From the NCBI GenBank assembly GCA_025716855.1, contig JAIXMQ010000002.1, forward strand, positions 310,001-374,000: a DNA stretch of 64,000 nt. The letters are read 5' to 3'. Shown in pieces: positions 34,692 to 47,191 of this stretch. Source of the stretch: Pilaira anomala (Eukaryota; Mucoromycota; Mucoromycetes; Mucorales; Mucoraceae). Positions within the stretch are counted from its first letter, which is position 1; every line of letters begins with the position of its first letter. The notes beneath the pieces are model-generated. The model searched no databases, was not told where the DNA came from, and saw only the letters and a program-made list of their open reading frames with translations. The translations under genes were made by a program, and so were the position numbers.

Positions 34692-36060
34692 TTAAAGCAT
34701 TGGCTCTAAAGCTAGATATCTATCAAAAAATGAAAGAGAATGCCTAATCCAACCCTGGCAGTCATCAACACTCACTTGCTTAACAGACTCGATGATTCTA
34801 GCACTCAAATTATCGTTTGCAGTAAGACAGTCTCTCTTAATTCCTGCCTTAACTTTTGACCAGAATAACTCAATTGGGTTCAAAAATGGCGAGTAAGGTG
34901 GCAGATAAACAGCTTTGTAGCCACGACTTTCGATTAAATCTTGAACAGCTGATACCTTATGAATAGCCGCATTGTCTAAAATCAAATGATGGCCAAACAT
35001 CTTATGCTCATCAAGAGTGTCCATCACGCCACTGATGAATTGAAGAAGTGCTCACTTCGAGTACCTATTCTGGCATTTACAACTTCAATTGATCCACCCT
35101 CAGCATTTTTTCTCTTTTTGACAGCAGAACTGTTTTTTTGAACAGCTCTTAGCTTTCGCAACAAGGTTATGTCTATGGCCCCCTTTTCACAGATTGCGCC
35201 TACAATGGTAATATTTACACCTCTGTTTGATGGAATTACACTTTTGGCAGGTAATCCTCGCTTCGATCTGCCGAAATTTCTTCTTATATGCATGTTGAAT
35301 CCTGCTTCATCGATAAACACACAGTTTGCAAGCCAATCCATTTCTTCGTTCCTTTTCCATTCTAGTACTGTATCTCTTCTTTTATTCAAAGTGATTTCAG
35401 AGTTTCTCGCAGCAACAATTTTTTCGAGTTTTTTAAGGGTCAAGGAAGCATGTAAAACAAGATGCTTATGCAGTGCTGAGAGTGTAATTGACTTGATCTA
35501 AGGAAAGGCCGAAATCAAAGAATCCCTTGCTTCCCACAAGACGGCGGTGGGGTTCGTATCATAATAGTTACAAAGGAAGTCGGTGTGACTAACATCAAGC
35601 TTCCTATTGTTACCTCCGGAGCGTGTAGGTTTCTTGGTACCTGGCAAGCTCTTTTCTTCATCGTCTTTATACTGCTTCACATAGCGTTGAGCAGTTCTTA
35701 CAACAATGCCAACAGAAATCCCTGCTTTTCTTGCAGACATTCCTTGCTCTATGACAAGGTCAAGTAGCTCTTGTATTTGAAGAGGCGAGTAGGAGCGGTA
35801 AGTTCCCCTGGTATTTTTTTTTGGAAACCTTAGTTGCAGTTTCTGACTTCGCATCGCTTTTGTTTTTTATCGCAACTGTTGTTGGTTCTCTTTGACTCAA
35901 AGAAGCTGATACAGATGAGTTCTCACGAGATGCTCGATAACTATCTAGATCCATAAGTCTTTTTAGATCTGGTTCTGGTTCTTTAGACTTTTTTTTTCGA
36001 CTACTCCAGGTTGCCAATGGTGCCATTCCAACGTAGTAGTCTCGTATAAATCTTCTTGAT
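34692..36060 (-). pseudogene. IS630/Tc1-mariner transposase, inactivated
   Basis: Four reading pieces on the minus strand form one transposase: N-terminal region from about 36026, helix-turn-helix region 35854-35498 (SPLQIQELLDLVIEQGMSAR), catalytic part 35443-35024 with the first Asp in CVFIDEAGFNMH, and 35027-34692 with the second Asp in LILDNAAIH and the Glu in LPPYSPFLNPIELFW. Breaks: a one-base shift at the A9 tract around 35811-35819, an in-frame TAG at 35498-35500, and a one-base shift near 35035. All three DDE residues survive, so the element is a fairly young corpse. Terminal inverted repeats could not be recognised. Confidence 0.85.
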
Positions 36061-36101
36061 GAGTCTCTTCAACCTCCTTTGGGTCAGACTCAATTTACAT
36101 T

Positions 36102-36166
36102 AAAGCAAATCATATACTCGGCAGGAATATCGTTGTTATATATTTTGATAATTTATATTTTAACGC

Positions 36167-36221
<55 letters not shown>

Positions 36222-36273
36222 AGGCGCAAAAAAAAAATCAAATGCGCAAATCGATTGGAAAAATCCAATATAC
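36102..36273 (+). repeat. short dispersed repeat, inverted partner of 14.7 kb
   Basis: Starts TACATTAAAGCAAATCATAT, contains a ~40-base A run between GCGC and TTAGGCGC, and ends AAAAATCCAATA. It lies just upstream of the dead transposase, but whether it belongs to that element is unclear. Confidence 0.9.
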
Positions 36274-36934
36274 TTTATAGATCTGGATACATGTCAAATA
36301 AGATGTTCCACAAAATGTATTCATTTAAAAGGTAGCGAATATAAGGACTTTTAACAAAACCTTATCATGATAGCATCCCGTTTTCAAGGTTAAAGTTTCC
36401 GTAATTGTACTAATTGCCCTAAAATAATAAATTTAATATGTAGCAAGAAATATATAGATACAACAATTAGATATTGTTGGGATTCGGGAGGCTTTAGGAA
36501 GTGACCGCCCTTTTTTTTTTTTTTTTTTTTACTGTTAAAACTGAGAAAATCCAATATTTATATATCGTTTCAATTGACTTTTAGGATTTATAGTCAAAGC
36601 GGTAAATACTTCAATACAAAGTGAAAAGTGAATTTTATATCTAATAAATCTTAAATGTGCATGCTGATAACATCTTTTCAAATATAACGTACCTTTTTTT
36701 TTTCGGTCTCAGAGAGACGACGTATATGAAAAATAAATAAAAATCATATCTCGGAACAGTTCCAATTTGGACGCAAATATATAACTATCTTCACGTATTA
36801 AGAGATGATACAATATTATTTAATTTGTTTACATATCTTATAAAAAAGTAATAATGTTTTTTTTATATAATCTACCTTTTTTTATTATTATATGCTTACG
36901 TGTTTAGTTTCATCGTTACTAATTAGGTGTCTTG

Positions 36935-36971
<37 letters not shown>

Positions 36972-37381
36972 GCTCTTTAAGGTACTTGTTATAAAAAGGT
37001 GCCAAAGTTTTAATCAGTGGAGTATAAAGGGAACACAAATTATCGCTCATGACATTAAAAAAAAGCCAAGGAAGATGTGATATTTTTAATGCAAATGGGA
37101 AAAAGAACCAATAGCTGTATTCTCGGACCTGGAGACATAAACATCCAAGACTCTTGGTATGTTAATGATATCTAACCTAGTATAAAGTGAAAAAAAAAAC
37201 ATAAAAATAATTCTAACCATATCATTTCCGTGACTTTAATTGACATGACACTTTAGATACAGGTGTTTATATCAACAGGGACATGTAACTTTTTACATGT
37301 ACAACAACCTCGTTTGGGAAAAAATATAGCATTAGCCAATTAAAACTCCCTTCTAAATCTATGTTATTTATTCGTACTACC

Positions 37382-37422
<41 letters not shown>

Positions 37423-37775
37423 CAAAAAAACTTGTGTTTAAAGTGAGCGAGGGCTTTTCTCGATTCACAAACAGACTTGATCAATCAAGGGACCGTAAAT
37501 GTTTAAATATTGCAGAACCGCCAAGACTTTAAACAACTGTAATTTGCTTTAAACTAAAAAAAGAGAGTATTCTTCTTTTAAATTGCATGAGAGTTTTGCC
37601 AAGATCTGTGTTTCAATTTATTTTCTGTAGATCTTTTTTTTTTTTTCATTCTGCCTGCCAAGAATAAAATTTATTTCAACTATATAAAGCAAACGCTTTT
37701 TTTTTCTCTCTTTTTTTTTTTTTTTTTTTTCTTCCTTACTTTTTTCTTCTTCTTCTTCTTCTTCAGGTCATAATA
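36274..37775. other. intergenic, homopolymer-rich
   Basis: No gene seen. A or T runs of 22-35 bases at about 36510, 36938-36968 and 37385-37421. A pyrimidine tract (CTT repeats, about 37708-37764) just before the ankyrin gene ends in CAGGTCATAATAATG and is likely its leader or a leader-intron acceptor. Confidence 0.55.
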
Positions 37776-38941
37776 ATGCAAGCAGCAAACTTCACCAACA
37801 ACTCATCATCTTCCTCAAATAATGCCAAAAACGATGTATCCAGTTCACTTTTACCTTCTCCACCTTCTTCCCCTATAGATTCTCAACCTACTAGAAAGCG
37901 TGCCTATTCTATTTCATTTATTCAGAATAAATCATCACAACAAACAGAAACAACAACAATCATTAAAAAGCAAAAATTCGATTTAGACTGCTTAAAAAAT
38001 TACTTGACACAAAAAGGTTCACCAAATACTTTAGATGCACAATTTAAGCGTTCACTTTTAAGTTGGGCCTGCATTGGAAAATCAAAAGAAGCAGTTCAAG
38101 ATTTGTTACATTTAGTTCATTTAGATATCAATATGAAATCCGGACCAAATAAATCAACAGCGTTACACGAAGCTTGTCTAAATGGATTTAAAGAAGGCGT
38201 AGAATTATTAACGAAACATGCCGATATTGATGTTAACGCAACGGATATGTTTGGACAAACTCCCATTCACTGTGCAATCATTGGAAATAAAGTGGACTGT
38301 GCCAAAATTTTATTATCAGCTGGAGCTCGAATCGACTTATTTTCTAAAGGTAGACTTCCAATTCATATCGCCATTCAACATGGTTTTCATCACTGTGTTT
38401 CATTATTATTATCAAAATCAAGAATGTATCAAAACAATCCTTCAGAATTAGACTTGCTCTGGGAGAAAAACTTGATTGATTCTCGCTCTTCGATTGAATC
38501 GGCCATTGTAGCTGGCTATCTTGGTACTTTACAACTCTTGCTAGACTATGATTCAATTACAGCAAAACATCAAAAGACAAAAGGTTTGGTTCAATTAGCT
38601 GTCGATTGGAATCGTATTGAATGTTTACAGTTATTGGTTAAACGCGGTTGTATCATTGACGAATCATGCTTATTATCAGCTGTACAACAAAGAAAGATTG
38701 ATATGGTACGTGAATTATCAGCAGCAGGGGCTAATCCTTGCTTGGCTAATGGTCAAAATCCCTCGTTTCTATATGCTGCAAATCATGGTTTCCTTGATAT
38801 GGTGCCTTTAGTATTATCTTTATCTACTTCAAAAGATTGTATTCAACAAGCATTATTATTAGCCTCTTGTTTGGGCGTTCGCGACAAATTAGCTACTGTT
38901 GTTATTCATACTTTAAAATCTAAAGCAACTGCTAATACTAT

Positions 38942-38992
<51 letters not shown>

Positions 38993-38996
38993 ATAA
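37776..38996 (+). CDS. ankyrin-repeat protein with polythreonine tail
   Basis: Intronless frame of 406 residues. Residues 1-70 are Ser/Asn-rich with SPPSSP and a basic KRAYSISF segment; from about 80 to 380 there are six to eight ankyrin repeats (STALHEACLNGFKEGVELL, GQTPIHCAIIGNKVDCAKIL, RLPIHIAIQHGFHHCVSLLL and weaker ones). The last ~20 residues are Thr encoded by an ACT trinucleotide run that ends at the TAA stop, so the tail length probably varies between strains. Ankyrin arrays bind proteins; no catalytic domain is present, and the partner cannot be inferred. The N-terminal basic/Ser-rich region hints at nuclear or regulatory use, but weakly. The ATG at 37776 is the first in frame after the pyrimidine-rich leader. 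Confidence 0.88.
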
Positions 38997-39236
38997 TATC
39001 CTAATTCTATAGACTCAACTTGTATACCTCCTACTACTCCTTCAACCCCTTCCTTATATATATATATATATATATATTTATACATGTATGTAACTTTCCT
39101 TTTTAATAAAAGTATCTATTTTTTTTTTATTTTAATACCATTGACTTTTCCTTATTACCGGGTAACCCATTTATACATATAACAATCACAAAGATAATTA
39201 TCTATATATTCGAAAAAAAAAGTTAGATGAAAATTA
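38997..39236. other. convergent intergenic spacer
   Basis: Shared 3' region of the ankyrin and VAMP7 genes, with a TA dinucleotide run (about 39056-39076) and AATAAA-like sequences on both strands. Confidence 0.6.
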
Positions 39237-39323
39237 TCAAAACATAAAGTACATTATACATACAAACAATATAAACACAATCATGCCAATGATCTTTACA
39301 TTTTTCCACCACATTACTCTCTA

Positions 39324-39354
<31 letters not shown>

Positions 39355-40096
39355 TAGCTGTTATGTATGTATATACATACATCTTATTTAATAAAAATGC
39401 ATACATACCTTAAGTATTGTACTTCTCTTTTTAAATGCAAATGCTTGTTGACTAAGTCCATCCGTTCTATCCACCAAATTATCGATTCTTTCTCCTCTTT
39501 CTAAAACACGTTCAATATTATGTGTCATGATATCCTTTACTTGATCAATCTCTCCTTTCACTTGTTTAAATTTATCAATGTTTGGATCTGTCGAAAAGTA
39601 TGTCATTCGGCTTTCAATCACCGTAGCAAAATTATTCATTCCATACGCTGGAGCGGTCATAATTTGTGCATGTGTATAAGTGCCCACGAATTTAGATTGA
39701 ATATCACGCAAGAATAAAAATGGAATTCTTCTACCGAACGATTCATTTGCCATACAGAGGTAAGTAATACCATCTTCTGCAATATAATGGAACAAGTATC
39801 TAATTATTGTTAAGGTCCCAAATATCTTTTACATTTAGTTTCTTTTTCTCTCTTTTTTTTTTATCTATTTGTACCTGTCATAAGCATATGTTAGTTTGGA
39901 ACTAGTGGGCGGTATTTTTTCAAGAATAGCTTGTACAACTTAGAAAAGGAATTTGTCTTATTAAATTATTACAAAAGTTAACCAGCATAAAATTTTACTT
40001 TTCTTCTTTACCTACTGAATCATCAATATCTCTATTGCTTTTGAATTCGGCTACAATTGTAGTGCCATGTGCAATGAGTCCATGTATAATTGACAT
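39237..40096 (-). CDS. VAMP7-type longin R-SNARE
   Basis: Vesicle SNARE for endosome/vacuole and secretory fusion. Four exons: 40096-40012, 39938-39875, 39799-39409 and 39320-39237, giving 207 residues. The longin domain (~1-115) starts MSIIHGLIAHGTTIVAEF and continues with YAYDRYLFHYIAEDGITYLC and FVGTYTHAQIMTAPAYGMN; the SNARE motif (~120-180) has VKDIMTHNIERVLERGERID with the conserved zero-layer Arg and DRTDGLSQQAFAFKKRS; the tail WWKNVKIIGMIVFILFVCIMY is a single membrane anchor at about 184-206. Length and order match VAMP7/VAMP72 proteins, which are present in early fungi but replaced by Nyv1-like forms in yeast. The gene is complete and all introns are canonical. A T-rich run in the last intron separates the anchor exon. 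Confidence 0.94.
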
Positions 40097-40930
40097 ATTG
40101 TCCCAGCTAAATGTAATTTAGATAGAATAAAAAAAAAAATAAAAAAAAAAAAACTCGCAACCTTTTTTCCCTCTTCTATTTTTCGTCATTTTTTCTTATT
40201 GGTTGACATGATACTTGTTTTAAAAGGCATGAATATGTTTCAAAGGGTCAAAGCATTCATTATCATGGCTTGCCGATATCATTTTCCTTTATTTTATTTT
40301 TTTTCGTCAGGGAAACCAAAGTTTTTCGAATAATAGACCTAAGAATCGCTTATAAGTTAGTCGTAGTAGCACCAAGACTGACTCCGGTTGAATTGGTGTC
40401 TGTTCTACGGAATTAATAAGATTTGCTTAATGTAAACAATTTTGACAAGTAAAAATACTTGCATTCTCTTCGGAACACAGTCTAAACAAAAAAGTTTTTA
40501 AAGTTGCATCTAAATAAAGAAGGCTAGAAATTTTGTATAATTAGACTTTAAGTAGGATTTCTTTCATCTTTTAGTTCATGAAAACTGTTCTGTTAGGTTT
40601 TTTTTTTCTTTGTAAAAATGAAAAAGTTTACATGAATCATAGTTTATCCTTTTTTTTTTATTGTGTATCTCGTGAATGTCGCTTTGATAATTTAGCCTTA
40701 AATCAAAAATCTTGACAGCCTAAAAAAACTTATGCAAATAAACAAACTCTATACACACACACACACACATTATACTCTAAACAGGATATGATTTTTTTTT
40801 AAAAGAAAAAAGTAGAGCTCAATTTATTTTTACTTTTTTTTTACAAATAGCTAAAAAAAAAAAAAAAGATAAAAAGTTATCGCTTTTTTTTTTTTTTAAT
40901 TCCATTTCAAAACACTAAGAGTTAAGAAAT
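40097..40930. other. intergenic, nothing beyond simple repeats
   Basis: Upstream region of VAMP7 and downstream of eL36. Contains an AC dinucleotide run at about 40753-40768 and several A/T runs. No reading frame supported. Confidence 0.5.
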
Positions 40931-41560
40931 TTAAGCACGACGAGAAGAAGCAATGGCAACTTGGAGTTCCTCAATCTTCTTCTTGGCACGAAGGAATGTA
41001 CCGAGCTAAAAAAAAGTATAAGTCAATCAAAATACTTTTCCCTTTCAACTCTTTTTTTATTTTATGATTTTTCTTACCTTGGCCTTACAGAGCTTTCTGG
41101 CACGCTTATCCTTGGAGTTCTTGATCAATTCCATAAGACGACGTTCATAAGGGGCGAAACCGGCAACTTCACGAATGATGTTCTTGACGAAAACATTACG
41201 TTGAGAAGCAACCTATAATAATAACCCTTTAGTATACTTGACTTTTTTTTTTTCTTCATATAACAAATAGATTCTTTTTCAAAAAAAAAAAAAAAAAAAA
41301 AAAAAAAGAAAACACCACACATGTACTATAATAACTTTCATGGGCATAATTTCTTAATGTCGTTTTTTTTTTGAAATAAGCATAATGTGTGAGATTTCTT
41401 TTTTTTTTTTTTATATATAGCCTGAAAAAAAATCCATCCATCGTATCTAAAAATATATACATACACCAATCTTGTTAGAGGGCTTAGCCTTGAGTTCACG
41501 ACGAGTGGTGATGTGGCCCTTGTTGAGACCAACAGCGATTCCAGACTTGGATGCAACCAT
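40931..41560 (-). CDS. RPL36: 60S ribosomal protein eL36
   Basis: Three exons, 41560-41465, 41212-41078 and 41005-40931, give 101 residues, the normal length. Sequence features: [19 protein letters not shown] at the start, then [20 protein letters not shown] and [12 protein letters not shown] in the middle, and [14 protein letters not shown] at the end. It is a basic structural component of the large ribosomal subunit. Codons here are more GC-rich (GTC, AAG, CTC, ATC) than in neighbouring genes, as expected for a highly expressed gene in this AT-rich genome. The first intron (252 bp) is long for this window and holds several poly-A/T tracts. A CACGTG site lies ~92 bp upstream of the ATG. Confidence 0.97.
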
Positions 41561-41651
41561 TGTATGTATGATGAAAGAGGGGGAGCAAATCTGGATATTC
41601 TCTTTCCTACTTTCTTTACATCAAAGCAGAAAAAAAAAAAAATCTCTCTGT

Positions 41652-41657
41652 CACGTG
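41652..41657. promoter_or_regulatory. CACGTG E-box upstream of eL36
   Basis: Palindromic CACGTG in the pyrimidine/purine-rich leader region of the ribosomal protein gene. E-boxes are common in fungal ribosomal protein promoters; function here is inference. Confidence 0.35.
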
Positions 41658-41660
41658 ATG

Positions 41661-42700
41661 TATCCGGTAAAGTTAAAAAAAAAAATTGAAGCGGACCGGA
41701 CAGAAACACACTTTCTCTTTTGGTTTTGAACCATCATCATTTTATATTTAATACGACCTACTCAGTTTAATAGTTATGAGAAAAAAAAAGATCATTTGCA
41801 AAAGTCAGTAGTTGCTAATTATCTGTATATAATTATGTGCCTATACCAAGCATAAGACATATGTAACAGAACATTTTAATTATTAGATTGAAACAAACAA
41901 ACAAAAAAAAAACAAATGGGGTCTGCTGTAACTTAAAAAAGAAACTGGCAAAAAAAAAAAGTAATCGTGCCACAACATGTATATGCGGTAAAGCTATCAT
42001 ACATATATAGCAGCTTAGTAGCAGCTAACATACTATTTACATATCTACAATCAAAGAAGGATGAAAAGGACTTCATTTTATTTTTTAAGTGAAAAGAGGT
42101 ACTCGAGTATATTAAATAGTTATACATCTATTCAGTACTTCGGGTTGTTTATTTTTTAGCAAATAGCTCGGTTTTTCTCTTCCGTTTCTGTTGATCAAAG
42201 AAGAGAGTAAATCTATATATCAGTTATGTAAGAATATTGGGAGCAGTCATTTATCGTCTACCTAGTATCTCAAGAGAAGTTTATTATATACTCATTAGAA
42301 GAAAGCCTATCGTGCGAAAAGTTATATTTTTTTTTTTGGTGCGCTTCTTAATCAATTATTTCTTTAACACGAGTTATATATCGCTTTGCTTAAGCTTAAG
42401 ATCCTGGAATTTAGATCCAAAATAAAATAAAAAAATTAATATGTAGTATATTCCTGAAACAGAAATACATGATTAACTCCAGTATACACGCCCAAAGTTT
42501 TAAACAGGAAACTAAAAACGAAAGTGAAACAGGTTATAAAAGTGCTATGTAGATATTATTTATTGGTTTTAAAAATAAGAGGGGAGGGGAAGATATTATA
42601 CATTTTGAAAATTTACAAGCTCTAGTATTTGCAAGCTTAGGCACATGCACTTCTTAAAAGGGTTTTTGCTCTTCCTCACAGAGAGAGACTATCTCCACAG
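41661..42700. other. intergenic, nothing recognised
   Basis: AT-rich DNA upstream of eL36. Short open frames on both strands have no recognisable content. Confidence 0.5.
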
Positions 42701-42702
42701 AG

Positions 42703-42960
42703 CTATAAAGGTAGAGTATGAGCTCTGTCAGGTTTGGGAACCTCGTAATAACTAAAAATTTTCATTTTTTTCAATCGAGTCCAAACGAAGCTCCCCAAAA
42801 AACCAAGCGACATGATCTTGATTGATTTGCTATAAAAATTTAAGAGAGCCAAATAAGCACTCTTTGTGATTCTTGTCAAGTTTTCGTTTGAACCATTAAC
42901 GTGAAAGCTTTCAAGTTTAAGCTCCAAAGGGATATTGGCCGCCAAATTATATGTACATAA
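42703..42960 (-). pseudogene. possible coding relic (leucine-rich-like)
   Basis: About 80 codons on the minus strand read AANIPLELKLESFHVNGS, then LTRITKSAYLALLNFYSKS and a short C-terminal piece to TAG at 42703. Composition and codon use look coding and loosely resemble the leucine-rich part of fungal F-box proteins. Upstream sequence (42960-43080) is open in another frame only. Weak call. Confidence 0.3.
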
Positions 42961-45766
42961 TCTTCACAGCTTCAGGGAGATTGAATCTTATATAACGATA
43001 GCATATTAAGACGCCCGCGGATAAGGCGGTTAAAAACCATATTAACCCTGACACCACCAACAGAGCGAGATACATTTTCATGGTTAACATTTAAGGTGAC
43101 GCATATTACTTTTTGTCTAAAAAAAGCTTTTGCATTATTACATCAATAAAGACCATCATTCAATTCCTCTTCTCTAACTAGAAGTGAAATATCATCATCC
43201 ATAATTACTTTTTTCCCCAATAAAGAACCACAGCTTACAAACAAGTTTTCAGTTAAGGTGGTTTCTTTTTTCTGCATTGTAATACTCTGTTGGACTAGAA
43301 TTGTCTTCTGACTTAAGACGATCGAAGATCATCCTTTAGAATTCCATATGGTAATACGTTGTTGTTCATGGTTTTGATAATGGGAAAATTAATTGAAATA
43401 TAGATAAAAGTAAAAAAAAGAAAGAAAGAAAGGACTAAAACTATATGTGTAAGCCTAAATAGATGTTGTCAATGATTGGAATTTTTTTTTTAAACATTGA
43501 CAAAATATAAAACTTGGAAAATATTTTTTTTTTATTAGATAAACATTCGCTGTCAATGACATGTGTAATATGACACTCGTATAGTGTACGTATAGATTCT
43601 TGTAAATAGAGAAAGCACCAAATATAACGCAGCTCTTTGTCATCTCTCATATTCTACTACATCGGACCACTTGTATGCTATTGTGATAAATTTGATAGTT
43701 TATGTTCTCATTATGACGTCTTAACTTCAATTTTAGGAGGTTAACAAAGATATAAACTGTTCAACATTTGTGTCAGTTAAATCTTTTTTTTTAAAAAAAA
43801 AATACACCTAATATCGTGTTATGTATATCCATATACAATGTCTTAATTCTCTTCAATCTCGCCATTATCTTATTTAATTAGTTCATCTACATATCATATC
43901 GCTTGTATCCAAATCTATTTAACAGGTAGAGATTTTGTGACAACCGTTAATATACCTAATGTATTTTAGGAGCCTAGGAACAGCTTTCAAGGACTCGTCC
44001 AAAAGCTTATACATACATAAGTATCCCATGAATATAAGAGACGCATAAGAATACATAAAACGCAATTCTGTCTGTTTAACAATCTTTTTCCGAGTATTTT
44101 TTATTTTTCACAGCAGGTAGTGTTGATATAATTAATTGACATGATAGTGACAATTTTACAAAAATAAACTACTTGGAAGTTTGTTACTTACCTTTTTGTT
44201 TGGTATTGCAGAAGATAACGTTTTCAGTCGCCAGAAAGTTTGTAGGAATCATACACTCTGCTGAACTAATGCACTCATAATTCAAAAATATAAGTTTGGG
44301 TTTTCGATGCCAGAAAAAAATATTTAAGAAACAAAAGGGATTTTGTTTTAGAAAAATATGTTATAAAATAAATAACATGTCAAATTAAATGTATGTAAAA
44401 GTAGGATATTGTAAAAATAGTCTCTGGAATAGTACATGTTGATAGCAACCTAATCTTAATTTTTAAATAACAAGCACAACATTTATTTAGAAAATTAATT
44501 ACAAAAACAGTCAACAAATTATCTGAAGTGGCTTCGTAAATTCATAATAACTGCTTCCTAATTAATTCCTGACATTGATTTTCCAACCTCAGAAGGGTCA
44601 TAGCTATACATTTTAACAAAAATAAAGCCTCTTTTATTATTTTTGACGTATTTTAACAGTGGTCAAGCTAGTGGCCATTCTTCTATCTGTTTTCTCATCT
44701 ATATTTCTCATCGTCTTTTATTTGTAATAGGCATTGAATTGTGTAGGTCAGCTTCAGATAAAGAAAATTCTAGTATTGGGCCAATTTCATCGTTACCGAG
44801 GCTATAGACCATTCTTTTATATGTTTGGTTATCTAATTTTTCTACTTTTTTCTACTGTTCTTTATTCTATTCCTTCCTCTTCCCCATCTTCCTCTTACTC
44901 TTCCCCCTCTTCCTCTTTCTCTTCCTCTTCATCCTCCTTCTCCTTCTCTTCTTCTTCTAGTTTTTTGTTATTCTTCTTCCACATTTATTATTCCTTCTTC
45001 AACAACGTACATAAAAAAAAAATCCAGGTAAATAAAATATCTTGGTAGAATATTTTCTTTTTTAATTTGTGGCTACATATAAACTTGTAGAATAAAAAAG
45101 ATCAAATTTATATCAGAATATGGCATATTACAAACTACCTACGGTATAATATAATTGCTGCTATATTTATTCCATAAAGAAAAAACCATCACTTTAAATA
45201 TCACTAATGCATACAAAAAAAAAAAAAAAAAAATTAAAATAACCTATTTTTTTTTTAAACAATATCAAATCCTTCTGTATAACTTCTGTTATTTACAGAC
45301 CAATCTTATGATGCAATAATATCTCATTCAGTTTATATAATACAATCCAAGTCCATCATTAAAAGTTTCATACGTATAATTTCTTCAAAATTGAAAAAAC
45401 AGGTACCCCACAAATCAATATCCAAATCAATTTAAATAAATTATACCTGGTAATCATCACTACACAGATCCATTTTATCTCCTCTCTTACATATCACTTT
45501 TTGCTTATTATAACAAGTATAATTGGCAGGCCACCTACTGATTTATTCCCTATATTCCAGATTGATGAAAGAAATCCTCACTTCCGATTACCTTATTTGC
45601 CGATTTTATAAAAAACTATCAATTACCATAAACGTTGATTTTTTTAGCAAAAAAATATAAAAAAGAAATTCAGTTACAATTTTGTAAGCTTATATTCCCT
45701 TTGAACACAATAATGACTCTATTGTATTGCTTCTGATCTCAGTGAAGATAACCTTCCCTTGGTAAA
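42961..45766. other. long gene-poor stretch with a pyrimidine-rich block
   Basis: About 2.8 kb with no supported gene. At about 44860-44985 the plus strand is an almost pure C/T block of TTCCTC-type repeats (it reads as a Ser-rich frame but is most simply a microsatellite). Otherwise AT-rich DNA with A runs, e.g. about 45213-45232. Confidence 0.5.
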
Positions 45767-46283
45767 TGATGAAGAGTACATTCTTCAATCCACTGCCTGG
45801 ATTTGACTTGTGCTGAGGCCAAGTCACCTACTAACAGTACGCCATTCCCGAAATCATATTTTATGAAACTCGGACAAGAAATGCGATGGATGATGAACTG
45901 GCTCGTTTGCAAAGGTGTCGCTAAACCTGTGGTTGGAAGTATCCTTGTTTCTGGATTTCGTATTCTAACTTATAAAATGGATTTAACTGACAATGACATT
46001 TATCAAATGGTACAACTTGGAGATGTATCATTGTTTAAAAACATTAAAAAATTGACTTTATTGCCAACAATCGTGTCCAATCTTTTACAATTGAAGGTAT
46101 AAAAATCCGGATTTTTTCACAAGTTGCAAATTATCACTAACTCAAATTCAGTAGAATGTTATCCTTAAAACAGTCAAAAAAGCTAGTAAGCGTCTTTGTG
46201 ATAAGGCGAAAGGCGCTACTCTTACAAATAATCATCCAGTTTTCTGGACAAGGGACAATGACTTTGATTTGATTAAGCGTTAA
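45767..46283 (+). pseudogene. orphan-family gene, 3' fragment
   Basis: Two exons, about 45767-46096 and 46155-46283, with a GTATAA donor and an AG acceptor at 46154, read VHSSIHCLDLTCAEAKSPTN, KLGQEMRWMMNWLVCKGVAK, VVGSILVSGFRILTYKMDL and, after the splice, LKTVKKASKRL, stop at 46281. The pattern 'LGQEM-W-M, PVVGSILVSGF, TYKMDL' matches my recollection of a repeated uncharacterised family in Mucorales; no function is known to me. There is no start codon and upstream sequence has stops, so this appears to be a truncated copy. It could be the end of a gene whose earlier exons I failed to recognise. Confidence 0.45.
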
Positions 46284-47191
46284 AAAACAAAGAAGTGATT
46301 ATATTGAAGTATAAACTACCCACTCCATTTCTTTTATATATATTATCAATATAAAAGTACTTTCTTCTTTTCGCTCAAGTTCAAGTTTAATTCTCGCATT
46401 TATGTCACATAATAAATTAGATTTAAAAATTACAAAAAAAAAAAAAAATCAATTTTTCGAACGTATGGTACTGTGTTTTAATTAACACTAACCGGACGTA
46501 ATTTTTTAACTTTTGAAAGTCTTTAGGAGGGATGTTGTGCAAAGTGTCAAAATCCCTGAAGAAAATTAAGTTATCAATTCTCTGCGCCATAATGTCTTGA
46601 CATTATATGTTTGGGATTTTTATTTACGTTTAGACGAACACATCTTTATCTCAATTTTGAACATATTCTGGTCAGAGGACCATGGTTTTATCCGCTTGTC
46701 AGAGGGCAAACGCCGTGTGAATAAACAATAATTACCTGATAACGATCTTCTGTGTAAAAGATCGAAATCATGTGTTATGTGTATGATTCAGTCTTTCTTT
46801 ACATGTATTTATCAATAATCTGAAATCACTTTCAAATTCTCAAAAAGCAATAGAAAAGCACTAAACGTGGTATGTAACATTCAGTTATTAACCTTTTTTC
46901 TTTTCTTGTAGTTACGAGACCGACTTATGTGATCTGTTACCCAATAGAAGACTTTTCTTATTCTATGTGGGTAGGCCTATATAAGTTACCAACTTGGACA
47001 GAGTAAATTTTTTTATAAAAGGAAGTATGTATGTACAAGAAAAAGTATTCATTCACTTTCCGAAAGAAATTTGATTCATGCACAAAAAAATCAATCGGTC
47101 AGATAATTTTTATTTTTTTTTATTTTTTTATTTTTTAAAGTTTTGTAATTATCCTCTCTTTTATTTTTAATTATTTATTTATTTACTCGTT
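46284..47191. other. intergenic, possible degraded coding traces
   Basis: Around 46500-46720 short stretches read like protein in alternating frames but with many stops. The 100 bp before 47192 are T-rich leader sequence of the AT-hook gene. Confidence 0.4.

Noticed and set aside
44734..45048. Ser-rich 104-codon ORF
   Set aside because: The Ser run is a translated C/T microsatellite and the rest is unremarkable.
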